A DNA stretch of 64,000 nt from Mixophyes australis (Eukaryota > Chordata > Amphibia > Anura > Limnodynastidae), in NCBI GenBank assembly GCA_036250195.1, contig JAVHZZ010000015.1:2666001-2730000 (forward strand). The letters run 5' to 3'. The notes below the pieces were generated by a model. The model did not search any database and was not told the origin of the DNA. It saw nothing but the letters and a program-made list of their open reading frames with translations. Positions 28,376 to 42,600 of the stretch are shown here, one piece after another (position 1 is the stretch's first letter; each line of letters begins with the position of its first letter). Position numbers and translations under genes: made by a program.

Positions 28376-30696
28376 ATGATTCAAATCATAAATTAATTCA
28401 TGATTCATGATTCAATTCATGATTTATGATTCAATTCATGATTCATGATTCAAATCATAAATTAATTCATGATTCATGATTCAATTCATGATTTATGATT
28501 CAATTCATGATTCAATTCATGATTCATGATTCGATTTATGATTAATGATTTATGATTTGTTTCATGATTCATGATTCATTTCATGATTCGTGTTTCGATT
28601 CATAATTCATGATTCAATTCATGATTCATGATTCAATTCATGATTCATGATTCGATTCATTATTCATGATTCATGATTCATGATTCGATTCATGATTCTT
28701 GATTCATTTCATGATTCATGATTCATGATTCAATTCATGATTCATGATTCGATTCATTATTCATGATTCATGATTCATGATTCGATTCATGATTCTTGAT
28801 TCATTTCATGATTCATGATTCATGATTCAAATCATGATTCATGTTTTGATTCAGAATTCATGATTTGATTCATGATTCATGATTTGATTCATAATTCATG
28901 ATTCATAATTCATGAATCGATTCATGATTCATGATTCACGATTCAATTCATGATTCATGATTCACGATTCAATTCATGATTCATGATTCGATTCATGATT
29001 CATGATTCAATTCATGATTTATGATTCAATTTATGATTCAATTCATGATTCATGATTCAATTCAATTCATGATTCATGATTCATGATTCAATTCATGATT
29101 CATGATTAATTTCATGATTCATGATTCGATTCATGATTCATGATTCAGGATTCATGATTCATTTCATGATTCAAGATTCATGATTCAATTCCTGATTCAT
29201 GATTTATGATTCAATTCATGATTCAATTCATGTTTCATGATTCAATTCATGATTCATGATTCATGATTCATGATTCGATTCATGATTCATTAATCAATTC
29301 ATGATTCATGATTTGATTCATGATTTATGATTCAAATCATGAATCAAGATTCATGATTCATGATTCAATTCATGATTCATGATTCAATTTATGATTCATG
29401 ATTTGATTCATGATTCATGATTCATGATTCAATTCATGATTCATTTCATGATTCAATTCATGATTCATGATTCATGATTCAATTCATGATTCATTTCATG
29501 TTTCATGATTCATTTCATGATTCATGATTTAATTCATGATTAATGATTCATGATTCAATTCATGATTCATGATGCAATTCATGATTCATGATTCAATTCA
29601 TGATTCATGATTCATGATTCGATTCATGATTCATGATTCAATTCATGATTCATGATTCGATTCATGATTCATGATTCAATTCATGACTTATGATTTATGA
29701 TTCAATTTATCATTCAATTCATGATTCATGATTCAATTCATGATTCATGATTCATGATTCGATTCATGATTCAATTCATGATTCATGATTCATGATTGAA
29801 TTCATGATTCATGATTCATGATTCGATTCATGATTCATGATTTAAGATTCAATTCATGATTCAATTCATGATTCATGATTGAATTCATGATTCATGATTC
29901 ATGATTCGATTCATGATTCATGATTCAATTCATGATTCATGATTTAATTCATGATTCATGATTCAATTCATGTATCATGATTCATGATTCATGATTCATG
30001 ATTTAATTCATGATTCATGATTCATGATTCATGATTTAATTCATGATTCATGATTCAATTCATGATTCATGATTCGATTCATGATTCATGATTCATGATT
30101 CAAGATTCAATTCATGATTCATGATTCATGATTCAATTCATGATTCATGATTTGATTCATGATTCATGATTCAATTCATGATTTATGATTTATAATTCAA
30201 TTTATGATTCGATTCATGATTCATGATTCAATTCATGATTCATGATTCATGATTCGATTCATGATTCATGATTCATGATTCGATTCTTGATTCATGATTC
30301 AATTCATGATTCATGATTCATGATTCATGATTCATGATTCATTTCATGATTCAATTCATGATTCATGATTCATGATTCAATTCAGGATTCATGATTCATG
30401 ATTCATTTCATGATTCAATTCATGATTCATGATTCATGATTCAACTCATGATTTATGATTCATGATTCGATTCATGATTCATGATTCATGATTCATGATT
30501 CAATTAATGATTCATGATTCAATTCATGATTCATGTTTCGATTCATGATTCATGATTCGATTCATGATTCATGATTCAATTCATGATTCATGATTCATAA
30601 TTCATAAATCGATTTATGATTCATGATTCGATTCATGATTCATGATTCAAGATTTAATTCATGATTCATGATTCGATTCATGATTCATGATTCAAT
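28376..30696 (+). repeat. Transition segment between higher-order domains
   Basis: Irregular satellite with only short local duplications. AAATCATAAATTAATTC occurs twice, 70 bp apart (near 28382 and 28452). A unit containing ATTCTTGATTC is duplicated at 97 bp (C at 28698 and 28795). The dispersed CGTGTTTCG cassette occurs at 28589. The rest is ordinary 7/5 words with scattered variants. I see no kilobase-scale repeat here. Confidence 0.65.
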
Positions 30697-33032
30697 TCAT
30701 GATTCATGATTCATAATTCATGATTCGATTCATGATTCATGATTCATGATTAGATTCATGATTCATAATTCGATTCATGATTCATGATTCAATTCATGAT
30801 TTATGATTTATGATTATATTTATGATTCAATTCATGATTCATGATTCAATTCATGATTCATGATTCATGATTTGATTAATGATTCATGATTCAATTCATC
30901 ATTCATGATTCAATTCATGATTCATGATTCGATTCATGATTCATGATTCAATTCATGATTCACGATTCATGATTCAATTCATGATTCATGATTCATGATT
31001 CATGATTCAATTCATGATTCATAATTCAATTCATGATTCATGATTCGATTCATGATTCATGATTCGATTCATGATTCATGATTCGATTCATGATTCATGA
31101 TTTATGATTCAATTCATGATTCAATTCATGATTCATTTCATGATTCATGATTCGATTCATGATTCATGATTCGATTCATGATTCATGATTCGATTCATGA
31201 TTCATGATTCGATTCATGATTCATGATTCATAATTCATGATTCAATTCATGATTCATGATTCAAGATTCAATTCATGATTCATGATTCAATTCATGATTC
31301 ATGATTCGATTCATGATTCATAATTCATGATTTATGATTCATGATTCGATTCATGATTCATGATTCATGATTCAATTCATGATTCATGATTCGATTCATG
31401 ATTCATGGTTAGATTCATGATTTATGATTCAAATCATGATTCATGATTCATTATTTAATTCATGATTCATGATTCGATTCATGATTCATGATTGAATTCA
31501 TGATTCATGATTCATTATTTAATTCATGATTCATGATTCGCTTCATGATTCATGATTAAATTCATGATTCATGATTCAATTCATGATTCATAATTCGATT
31601 CATGATTCATGATTCATGATTCGATTCATGATTCATTTTTCATGATTCAATTCATGATTCATGATTCGATTTATGATTTATGATTCAATTCATGATTCAT
31701 GATTCAATTCATGATTCATGATTCATGATTCAATTCATGATTCATGATTCATGATTCATAATTCATGATTCGATTCATGATTCATGATTCGATTCATGAT
31801 TCATGATTCAATTCATGATTCATGATTCATAATTCATAAATCGATTTATGATTCATGATTCGATTCATGAATCATGATTCAAGATTTAATTCATGATTCA
31901 TGATTCGATTCATGATTCATGATTCAATTCATGATTCATGATTCATAATTCATGATTCGATTCATGATTCATGATTCGATTCATGATTCATGATTTAATT
32001 CATGATTCATGATTCATGATTCAATTCATGATTCATGATTCGATTCATGATTCATGATTCAATTCATGATTTATGATTTATTATTCAATTTATGATTCAA
32101 TTCATGATTCATGATTCATGATTAGATTCATGATTCATGATTCGATTCATGATTCATGATTCAATTCATGATTTATGATGTATTATTCAATTTATGATTC
32201 AATTCATGATTCATGATTCATGATTCAATTCATGATTCATGATTCAATTCATGATTCATGATTCATGATTCAATTCATGATTCATGATTCGATTTATGAT
32301 TCATGATTCATGATTCAATTCATGATTCATGATTCGATGCATGATTCATGATTCATAATTCATGATTCGATTCATGATTCATGATTCATGATTCAATTCA
32401 TGATTCATGATTCAATTCATGATTCATGTTTCGATTCATGATTTATGATTCGATTCATGATTCATGATTCAATTCATGATTCATGATTCATAATTCATGA
32501 TTCGATTCATGATTCATGATTCGATTCATGATTCATGATTCATGATTCAATTCATGATTCATGATTCGATTCATGATTCATGATTCAATTCATGATTCAT
32601 GATTCGATTCATGATTCATGATTCATGATTCATGATTCAATTCATGATTCATGATTCAATTCATGATTCATGATTGGATTCATGATTCATGATTCAATTC
32701 ATGATTCATGATTCAAGATTCAATTCATGATTCATGATTCAATTCATGATTCATGATTCGATTCATGATTCATAATTCATGATTTATGATTCATGATTCG
32801 ATTCATGATTCATGATTCATGATTCAATTCATGATTCATGATTCGATTCATGATTCATGATTCGATTCATGATTCATGGTTAGATTCATGATTTATGATT
32901 CAAATCATGATTCATGATTCATTATTTAATTCATGATTCATGATTCGATTCATGATTCATGATTGAATTCATGATTCATGATTCATTATTTAATTCATGA
33001 TTCATGATTCGCTTCATGATTCATGATTAAAT
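30697..33032 (+). repeat. 2336-bp tandem duplication, copy 1
   Basis: Five landmarks recur at exactly +2336 bp: ATTAGATTC (G at 30753 and 33089), the ATTATATTTATG variant (30812 and 33148), TTCATCATTC (C at 30900 and 33236), CATGGTTAG (first G at 31407 and 33743) and CATTTTTCATG (31634 and 33970). Unchanged spacing over this range means no net heptamer or pentamer gain since duplication. Inside the unit a further copy of the CATGGTTAG region lies 1471 bp downstream (32878). Confidence 0.9.
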
Positions 33033-35510
33033 TCATGATTCATGATTCATAATTCATGATTCGATTCATGATTCATGATTCATGATTAGATTCATGATTC
33101 ATAATTCGATTCATGATTCATGATTCAATTCATGATTTATGATTTATGATTATATTTATGATTCAATTCATGATTCATGATTCAATTCATGATTCATGAT
33201 TCATGATTTGATTAATGATTCATGATTCAATTCATCATTCATGATTCAATTCATGATTCATGATTCGATTCATGATTCATGATTCAATTCATGATTCACG
33301 ATTCATGATTCAATTCATGATTCATGATTCATGATTCATGATTCAATTCATGATTCATAATTCAATTCATGATTCATGATTCGATTCATGATTCATGATT
33401 CGATTCATGATTCATGATTCGATTCATGATTCATGATTTATGATTCAATTCATGATTCAATTCATGATTCATTTCATGATTCATGATTCGATTCATGATT
33501 CATGATTCGATTCATGATTCATGATTCGATTCATGATTCATGATTCGATTCATGATTCATGATTCATAATTCATGATTCAATTCATGATTCATGATTCAA
33601 GATTCAATTCATGATTCATGATTCAATTCATGATTCATGATTCGATTCATGATTCATAATTCATGATTTATGATTCATGATTCGATTCATGATTCATGAT
33701 TCATGATTCAATTCATGATTCATGATTCGATTCATGATTCATGGTTAGATTCATGATTTATGATTCAAATCATGATTCATGATTCATTATTTAATTCATG
33801 ATTCATGATTCGATTCATGATTCATGATTGAATTCATGATTCATGATTCATTATTTAATTCATGATTCATGATTCGCTTCATGATTCATGATTAAATTCA
33901 TGATTCATGATTCAATTCATGATTCATAATTCGATTCATGATTCATGATTCATGATTCGATTCATGATTCATTTTTCATGATTCAATTCATGATTCATGA
34001 TTCGATTTATGATTTATGATTCAATTCATGATTCATGATTCAATTCATGATTCATGATTCATGATTCAATTCATGATTCATGATTCATGATTCATAATTC
34101 ATGATTCGATTCATGATTCATGATTCGATTCATGATTCATGATTCAATTCATGATTCATGATTCATAATTCATAAATCGATTTATGATTCATGATTCGAT
34201 TCATGAATCATGATTCAAGATTTAATTCATGATTCATGATTCGATTCATGATTCATGATTCAATTCATGATTCATGATTCATAATTCATGATTCGATTCA
34301 TGATTCATGATTCGATTCATGATTCATGATTTAATTCATGATTCATGATTCATGATTCAATTCATGATTCATGATTCGATTCATGATTCATGATTCAATT
34401 CATGATTTATGATTTATTATTCAATTTATGATTCAATTCATGATTCATGATTCATGATTAGATTCATGATTCATGATTCGATTCATGATTCATGATTCAA
34501 TTCATGATTTATGATGTATTATTCAATTTATGATTCAATTCATGATTCATGATTCATGATTCAATTCATGATTCATGATTCAATTCATGATTCATGATTC
34601 ATGATTCAATTCATGATTCATGATTCGATTTATGATTCATGATTCATGATTCAATTCATGATTCATGATTCGATGCATGATTCATGATTCATAATTCATG
34701 ATTCGATTCATGATTCATGATTCATGATTCAATTCATGATTCATGATTCAATTCATGATTCATGTTTCGATTCATGATTTATGATTCGATTCATGATTCA
34801 TGATTCAATTCATGATTCATGATTCATAATTCATGATTCGATTCATGATTCATGATTCGATTCATGATTCATGATTCATGATTCAATTCATGATTCATGA
34901 TTCGATTCATGATTCATGATTCAATTCATGATTCATGATTCGATTCATGATTCATGATTCATGATTCATGATTCAATTCATGATTCATGATTCAATTCAT
35001 GATTCATGATTGGATTCATGATTCATGATTCAATTCATGATTCATGATTCAAGATTCAATTCATGATTCATGATTCAATTCATGATTCATGATTCGATTC
35101 ATGATTCATAATTCATGATTTATGATTCATGATTCGATTCATGATTCATGATTCATGATTCAATTCATGATTCATGATTCGATTCATGATTCATGATTCG
35201 ATTCATGATTCATGGTTAGATTCATGATTTATGATTCAAATCATGATTCATGATTCATTATTTAATTCATGATTCATGATTCGATTCATGATTCATGATT
35301 GAATTCATGATTCATGATTCATTATTTAATTCATGATTCATGATTCGCTTCATGATTCATGATTAAATTCATGATTCATGATTCAATTCATGATTCATAA
35401 TTCGATTCATGATTCATGATTCATGATTCGATTCATGATTCATTTTTCATGATTCAATTCATGATTCATGATTCGATTTATGATTTATGATTCAATTCAT
35501 GATTCATGAT
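33033..35510 (+). repeat. 2336-bp tandem duplication, copy 2 and tail
   Basis: This is the second copy of the 2336-bp unit. The 1471-bp internal relation is kept: CATGGTTAG is at 33743 and 35214, and CATTTTTCATG at 33970 and 35441. The tail to about 35510 is the start of what would be a further round, after which the word order changes. The copy boundaries fall inside identical words, so each end is uncertain by a few tens of bases. Confidence 0.85.
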
Positions 35511-36100
35511 TTATGATTCAATTCATGATTCAATTCATGATTCATGATTCAATTCATGATTCGAGATTCATGATTCGATTCATGATTCATGATTCAATTC
35601 ATGATTCATGATTCATGATTCATGATTCATTTCATGATTCAATTCATGATTCATGATTCATGATTCAATTCAGGATTCATGATTCATGATTCATTTCATG
35701 ATTCAATTCATGATTCATGATTCGATTCATGATTCATGATTCAATTCATGATTTATGATTTATTATTCAATTTATGATTCAATTCATGATTTATGATTCA
35801 TGATTAGATTCATGATTCATGATTCGATTCATGATTCATGATTCAATTCATGATTTATGATGTATTATTCATGATTCATGATTCATGATTCGATTCATGA
35901 TTCATGATTCAATTCATGATTCATGATTCATGATTCAATTCATGATTCATGATTCATGATTCATGATTCATGATTCAATTAATGATTCATGATTCAATTC
36001 ATGATTCATGATTCGATTCATTATTCATGATTCATGATTCATGATTCATGATTCATGATTCGATTCATGATTCATGATTCAATTCATGATTCATGATTTA
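35511..36100 (+). repeat. Irregular satellite between domains
   Basis: Ordinary 7/5 words with a CGAG variant near 35563 and CAGG near 35673. No long repeat partner was recognised by eye. Confidence 0.55.
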
Positions 36101-39100
36101 TGATTCAATTCATGATTCAATTCATGATTCGTGATTCAATTCATGATTCGTGATTTGATTCATGAATTATGATTCAATTTTTGATTCATGATTTAATTCA
36201 TGATTCACGATTTGATTCATGATTCATGATTCAATTCATGATTCATTTCATGATTCATGATTCAATTCATGATTCATGATTCTTGATTCAATTCATGATT
36301 CATGATCTATGATTCAATTCATGATTCATGATTCAATTCATGATTCATTTCATGATTCATGATTCAATTCATGATTCATGATGCAAATTATGATTCATGA
36401 TTCAATTCATGATTCATGATTCAATTCATGTTTCATGATTCGATTCATGATTCATGATTAAATTCGTGATTCATGATTCAATTCATGATTCATAATTCGA
36501 TTCATGATTCATGATTCATGATTCGATTCATGATTCATGTTTCATGATTCAATTCATGATTCATGATTTGATTTATGATTTATGATTCAATTCATGATTC
36601 ATAATTTATGATTCAATTCATGATTCAATTCATGATTCATGATTCAATTCATGATTCGAGATTCATGATTCGATTCTTGATTCATGATTCAATTCATGAT
36701 TCATGATTCATGATTCATGATTCATGATTCATTTCATGATTCAATTCATGATTCATGATTCATGATTCAATTCAGGATTCATGATTCATGATTCATTTCA
36801 TGATTCAATTCATGATTCATGATTCATGATTCAACTCATGATTTATGATTCATGATTCGATTCATGATTCATGATTCATGATTCATGATTCATGATTCAA
36901 TTCATGATTCATGATTCAATTCATGATTCATGATTTGATTCATGATTAATGATTTATGATTCGTTTCATGATTCATGATTCATTTCATGATTCGTGTTCC
37001 GATTCATAATTCATGATTCAATTAATGATTCATGATTCAATTCATGATTCATGTTTCGATTCATGATTCATGATTCGATTCATGATTCATGATTCAATTC
37101 ATGATTCATGATTCATAATTCATAAATCGATTTATGATTCATGATTCGATTCATGATTCATGATTCAAGATTTAATTCATGATTCATGATTCGATTCATG
37201 ATTCATGATTCAATTCATGATTCATGATTCATAATTCATGATTCGATTCATGATTCAAGATTCGATTCATGATTCATGATTCACGATTTAATTCATGATT
37301 TATGATTCATGATTCAATTCATGATTTATGATTTATGATTCAATTTATGATTCAATTCATGATTCATGATTAGCTTCATGATTCATGATTAGATTCATGA
37401 TTCATGATTCATGATTCAATTCATGATTTATGATTTATTATTCAATTTATGATTCAATTCATGATTCATGATTCATGATTCAATTCATGATTCATGATTC
37501 GATTCATGATTCATGATTCATGATTCAATTCATGATTCATGATTCGATTCATGATTCATGATTCATGATTCAATTCATGATTCATGATTCGATGCATGAT
37601 TCATGATTCATAATTCATGATTCGATTCATGATTCATGATTCATGATTCAATTCATGATTCATGATTCAATTCATGATTCATGATTGGATTCATGATTCA
37701 TGATTCAATTCATGATTCATGATTAAATGATTCAATTCATGATTCATGATTCGATTTATGATTCATAATTCATGATTCATGATTCAATTCATGATTCGAG
37801 ATTCATGATTCGATTCATAATTCATGATTCATGATTCGATTCATGATTCGATTCATGATTCATGATTAATGATTTATGATTCGTTTCATGATTCATGATT
37901 CATTTCATGATTCGTGTTTCGATTCATAATTCATGATTCAATTCATGATTCATGATTCAATTCATGATTCATGTTTCGATTCATGATTCATGATTCGATT
38001 CATGATTCATGATTCAATTCATGATTCATGTTTCGATTCATGATTCATGATTCGATTCATGATTCGATTCATGATTCATGATTCATGATTCAATTCATGA
38101 TTCATGATTCGATTCATGATTCATGATTCAATTCATGATTCATGATTCGATTCATGATTCATGATTCATAATTCATGATTCGATTCATGATTCATGATTC
38201 ATGATTCAATTCATGATTCATGATTCAATTCATGATTCATGATTGGATTCATGATTCATGATTCAATTCATGATTCATGATTAAATGATTCAATTCATGA
38301 TTCATGATTCGATTCATGATTCATGATTCATGATTCGATTCATGATTCATGATTCATGATTCAATGCATGATTCATGATTCGATTTATGATTCATGATTC
38401 ATGATTCATGATTCAATTCATGATTCGAGATTCATGATTCGATTCATGATTAGATTCATGATTCATGATTAATGATTTATGATTCGTTTCATGATTCATG
38501 ATTCATTTCATGATTCGTGTTTCGATTCATAATTTATAATTCAATTCATGATTCATGATTCAATTCATGATTCATGTTTCGATTCATGATTCATGATTTG
38601 ATTCATGATTCATGATTTAATTCATGATTCATGATTCATAATTCATGATTCGATTCATGATTCATGATTCGATTCATGATTCATGATTCATGATTTAATT
38701 CATGATTCATGATTCATGATTCATGATTCGATTCATGATTCATGATTCAATTCATGATTCATGATTCATAATTCATGATTCATGATTCAATTCATGATTC
38801 GATTCATGATTCATGATTCAATTCATAATTTATGATTTATGATTCAATTTATGATTCAATTCATGATTCATGATTCATGATTAGATTCATGATTCATGAT
38901 TCGATTCATGATTCATGATTCAATTCATGATTTATGATTTATGATTCAATTTATGATTCAATTCATGATTCATGATTCAATTCATGATTCATGATTCGAT
39001 TCATGATTCATGATTCGATTCATGATTCATGATTCATGATTCAATTCATGATTCATGATTCATAATTCATGATTTGATTCATGATTCATGATTCATGATT

Positions 39101-40300
39101 CAATTCATGATTCATGATTCATAATTCATGATTCGATTCATGATTCATGATTCGATTCATGATTCATGATTCATGATTCAATTCATGATTCATGATTCAT
39201 AATTCATGATTCGATTCATGATTCATGATTCAATTCATGATTCATGATTCATAATTCATGATTCATGATTCAATTCATGATTCGATTCATGATTCATGAT
39301 TCAATTCATAATTTATGATTTATGATTCAATTTATGATTCAATTCATGATTCATGATTCATGATTAGATTCATGATTCATGATTCGATTCATGATTCATG
39401 ATTCAATTCATGATTCATGATTCATGATTCAATTCATGATTCATGATTCATAATTCATGATTCGATTCATGATTCATGATTTGATTCATGATTCATGATT
39501 CATGATTCAATTCATGATTCATGATTCATAATTCATGATTTGATTCATGATTCATGATTCATGATTCAATTCATGATTCATGATTCATAATTCATGATTC
39601 GATTCATGATTCATGATTCGATTCATGATTCATGATTCATGATTCAATTCATGATTCATGATTCATAATTCATGATTCGATTCATGATTCATGATCCGAT
39701 TCATGATTCATGATTCATGATTTAATTCATGATTCATGATTCATGATTCAATTCATGATTCATGATTCGATTCATGATTCATGATTCAATTCATGATTTA
39801 TGATTTATGATTCAATTTATGATTCGATTCATGATTCATGATTCATGATTTAATTCATGATTCATGATTCATGATTTAATTCATGATTCATGATTCGATT
39901 CATGATTCATGATTCGATTCATGATTCATGATTCGATTCATGATTCATGATTCATGATTCGATTCATGATTCATGATTCATGATTTAATTCATGATTCAT
40001 GATTCATGATTCAATTCATGATTCATGATTCGATTCATGATTCATGATTCAATTCATGATTTATGATTTATGATTCAATTTATGATTCGATTCATGATTC
40101 ATGATTCATGATTTAATTCATGATTCATGATTCATGATTCAATTCATGATTCATGATTCGATTCATGATTCATGATTCGATTCATGATTCATGATTCAAC
40201 TCATGATTCATGATTCATAATTCATGATTCGATTCATGATTCATGATTCGATTAATGATTCATGATTCAATTCATGATTTATGATTTATGATTCAATTTA
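36101..40300 (+). repeat. 4-kb segment, first copy (repeated at 42.6-46.25 kb)
   Basis: Ordered landmarks are shared with the later copy. CATGAATTATG is at 36164 and 42685 (offset 6521). CAGGATTC is at 36775 and 43315 (6540). GTGTTCC is at 36994 and 43451 (6457). GATTAAATGATT is at 37721 and 44036 (6315), and again at 38279 and 44589 (6310). CAACTCATG ends at 40200 and 46146 (5946). The stepwise change in offset shows several deletions in the second copy or insertions in the first. The segment also contains the CGTGTTTCG cassette at 37913 and 38516 and its GTTCC variant at 36993. Confidence 0.8.
37862..37935 (+). repeat. Dispersed CGTGTTTCG cassette (representative copy)
   Basis: This is a block of about 70 bp with a fixed succession of rare words: ATTAATG, ATTTATG, ATTCGTTTC, two heptamers, ATTTC, then CGTGTTTCG and ATTCATA. 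The core CGTGTTTCG begins at 11217, 13777, 28589, 37913, 38516, 41495, 44228, 44852, 53313, 54272, 57673, 58845 and 62713. Variants are at 36993 and 43450 (GTTCC), 47811 (CGAGTTTCG) and 60586 (TTGTG). It occurs in nearly every domain regardless of the local higher-order period. No function can be read from it. Confidence 0.75.
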
Positions 40301-42600
40301 TGATTCGATTCATGATTCATGATTCATGATTTAATTCATGATTCATGATTCATGATTCAATTCATGATTCATGATTCGATTCATGAATCATGATTCAAGA
40401 TTTAATTCATGAATCATGATTCGATTCATGATTCATGATTCAATTCATGATTCATGATTCATAATACATGATTCGATTCATGATTCATGATTCGATTCAT
40501 GAATCATGATTCAAGATTTAATTCATGATTCATGATTCGATTCATGATTCATGATTCAATTCATGATTCATGATTCATAATTCATGATTCGATTCATGAT
40601 TCATGATTCGATTCATGATTCATGATTTAATTCATGATTCATGATTCATGATTCAATTCATGATTCATGATTCAATTCATGATTCATGATTCAATTCATG
40701 ATTTATGATTTATGATTCAATTTATGATTCAATTCATGATTCATGATTCATGATTAGATTCATGATTCATGATTCAATTCATGATTCATGATTCATAATT
40801 CATGATTCGATTCATGATTCATGATTCGATTCATGATTCATGATTCATGATTCAATTCATGATTCATGATTCGATTCATGATTCAATTCATGATTTATGA
40901 TTTGATTCATGATTCATGATTCATAATTCATGATTCGATTCATGATTCATGATTCATGATTCAATTCATGATTCATGATTCAATTCATGATTCATGATTC
41001 AATTCATGATTCATGATTATATGATTCAATTCATGATTCATAATTCGATTCATGATTCATGATTCATGATTCGATTCATGATTCATGATTCAATGCATGA
41101 TTCATGATTCGATTTATGATTCATGATTCATGATTCATGATTCAATTCATGATTCGAGATTCATGATTCGATTCATGATTCATGATTCATGATTCGATTC
41201 ATGATTAGATTCATGATTCATGATTAATGATTCAATTCATGATTCATGATTCGATTCATGATTCATGATTCAATTCATGATTCATGATTCGATTCATGAT
41301 TCATGATTCATAATTCATGATTCGATTCATGATTCATGATTCATGATTCAATTCATGATTCATGATTCAATTCATGATTCATGATTGGATTCATGATTCA
41401 TGATTCAATTCATGATTCATGATTCAATGATTCAATTCATGATTCATGATTCGATTCATGATTCGTTTCATGATTCATGATTCATTTCATGATTCGTGTT
41501 TCGATTCATAATTTATGATTCAATTCATGATTCATGATTCAATTCATGATTCATGTTTCGATTCATGATTCATGATTCGATTCATGATTCATGATTTAAT
41601 TCATGATTCATGATTCAATTCATGATTCATGATTCATGATTCATGATTCGATTCATGATTCATGATTCAATTCATGATTCATGATTCATAATTCATGATT
41701 CGATTCATGATTCATGATTCGATTCATGATTCATAATTCGATTCATGATTCATGATTCAATTCATGATTTATGATTTATGATTAAATTTATGATTCAATT
41801 CATGATTCATGATTAGATTCATGATTCTTGATTCGATTCATGATTCATGATTCAATTCATGATTTATGATTCAATTCATGATTCAATTCATGATTCTTGA
41901 TTCGATTCATGATTCGATTCATGATTCATGATTCATGATTCGATTCATGATTCATGATTCGATTCATGATTCATGATTCATAATTCATGATTCAATTCAT
42001 GATTCATGATTCAAGATTCAATTCATGATTCATGATTCAATTCATGATTCATGATTCGATTCTTGATTCATAATTCATGATTTATGATTCATGATTCGAT
42101 TCATGATTCATGATTCATGATTGAATTCATGATTCATGATTCATTATTTAATTCATGATTCATGATTCGATTCATGATTCATGATTCAATTCATGATTCA
42201 TGATTCATGATTCAATTCATGATTCATGATTCATGATTCATGATTCAAATCATGATTCATGATTCATTATTTAATTCATGATTCATGATTCGATTCATGA
42301 TTCATGATTGAATTCATGATTCATGATTCATTATTTAATTCATGATTCATGATTCGATTCATGATTCATGATTCAATTCATGATTCATGATTCATGATTC
42401 GATTCATGATTCATGATTCATGATTTATGATTCATGATTCGATTCATGATTCATGATTCAATTCATGATTCATGATTCATGATTCAATTCATGGTTCATG
42501 ATTCATGATTCATGATTCAATTCATGATTCATGATTCAATTCATGATTCATGATTCGATTCATGATTCATGATTCATGATTCGATTCATGATTCATGATT
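40301..42600 (+). repeat. Intervening segment
   Basis: Satellite rich in ATTCG pentamers and in the ATTCATA-ATTCATG-ATTCG combination. It has a CGTGTTTCG cassette (41495) and several CATTATTTAATTC variants. It is partly related to 30.7-35 kb (AAGATTTAATTC, CATTATTTAATTC) but I could not align it as one unit by eye. Confidence 0.6.
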
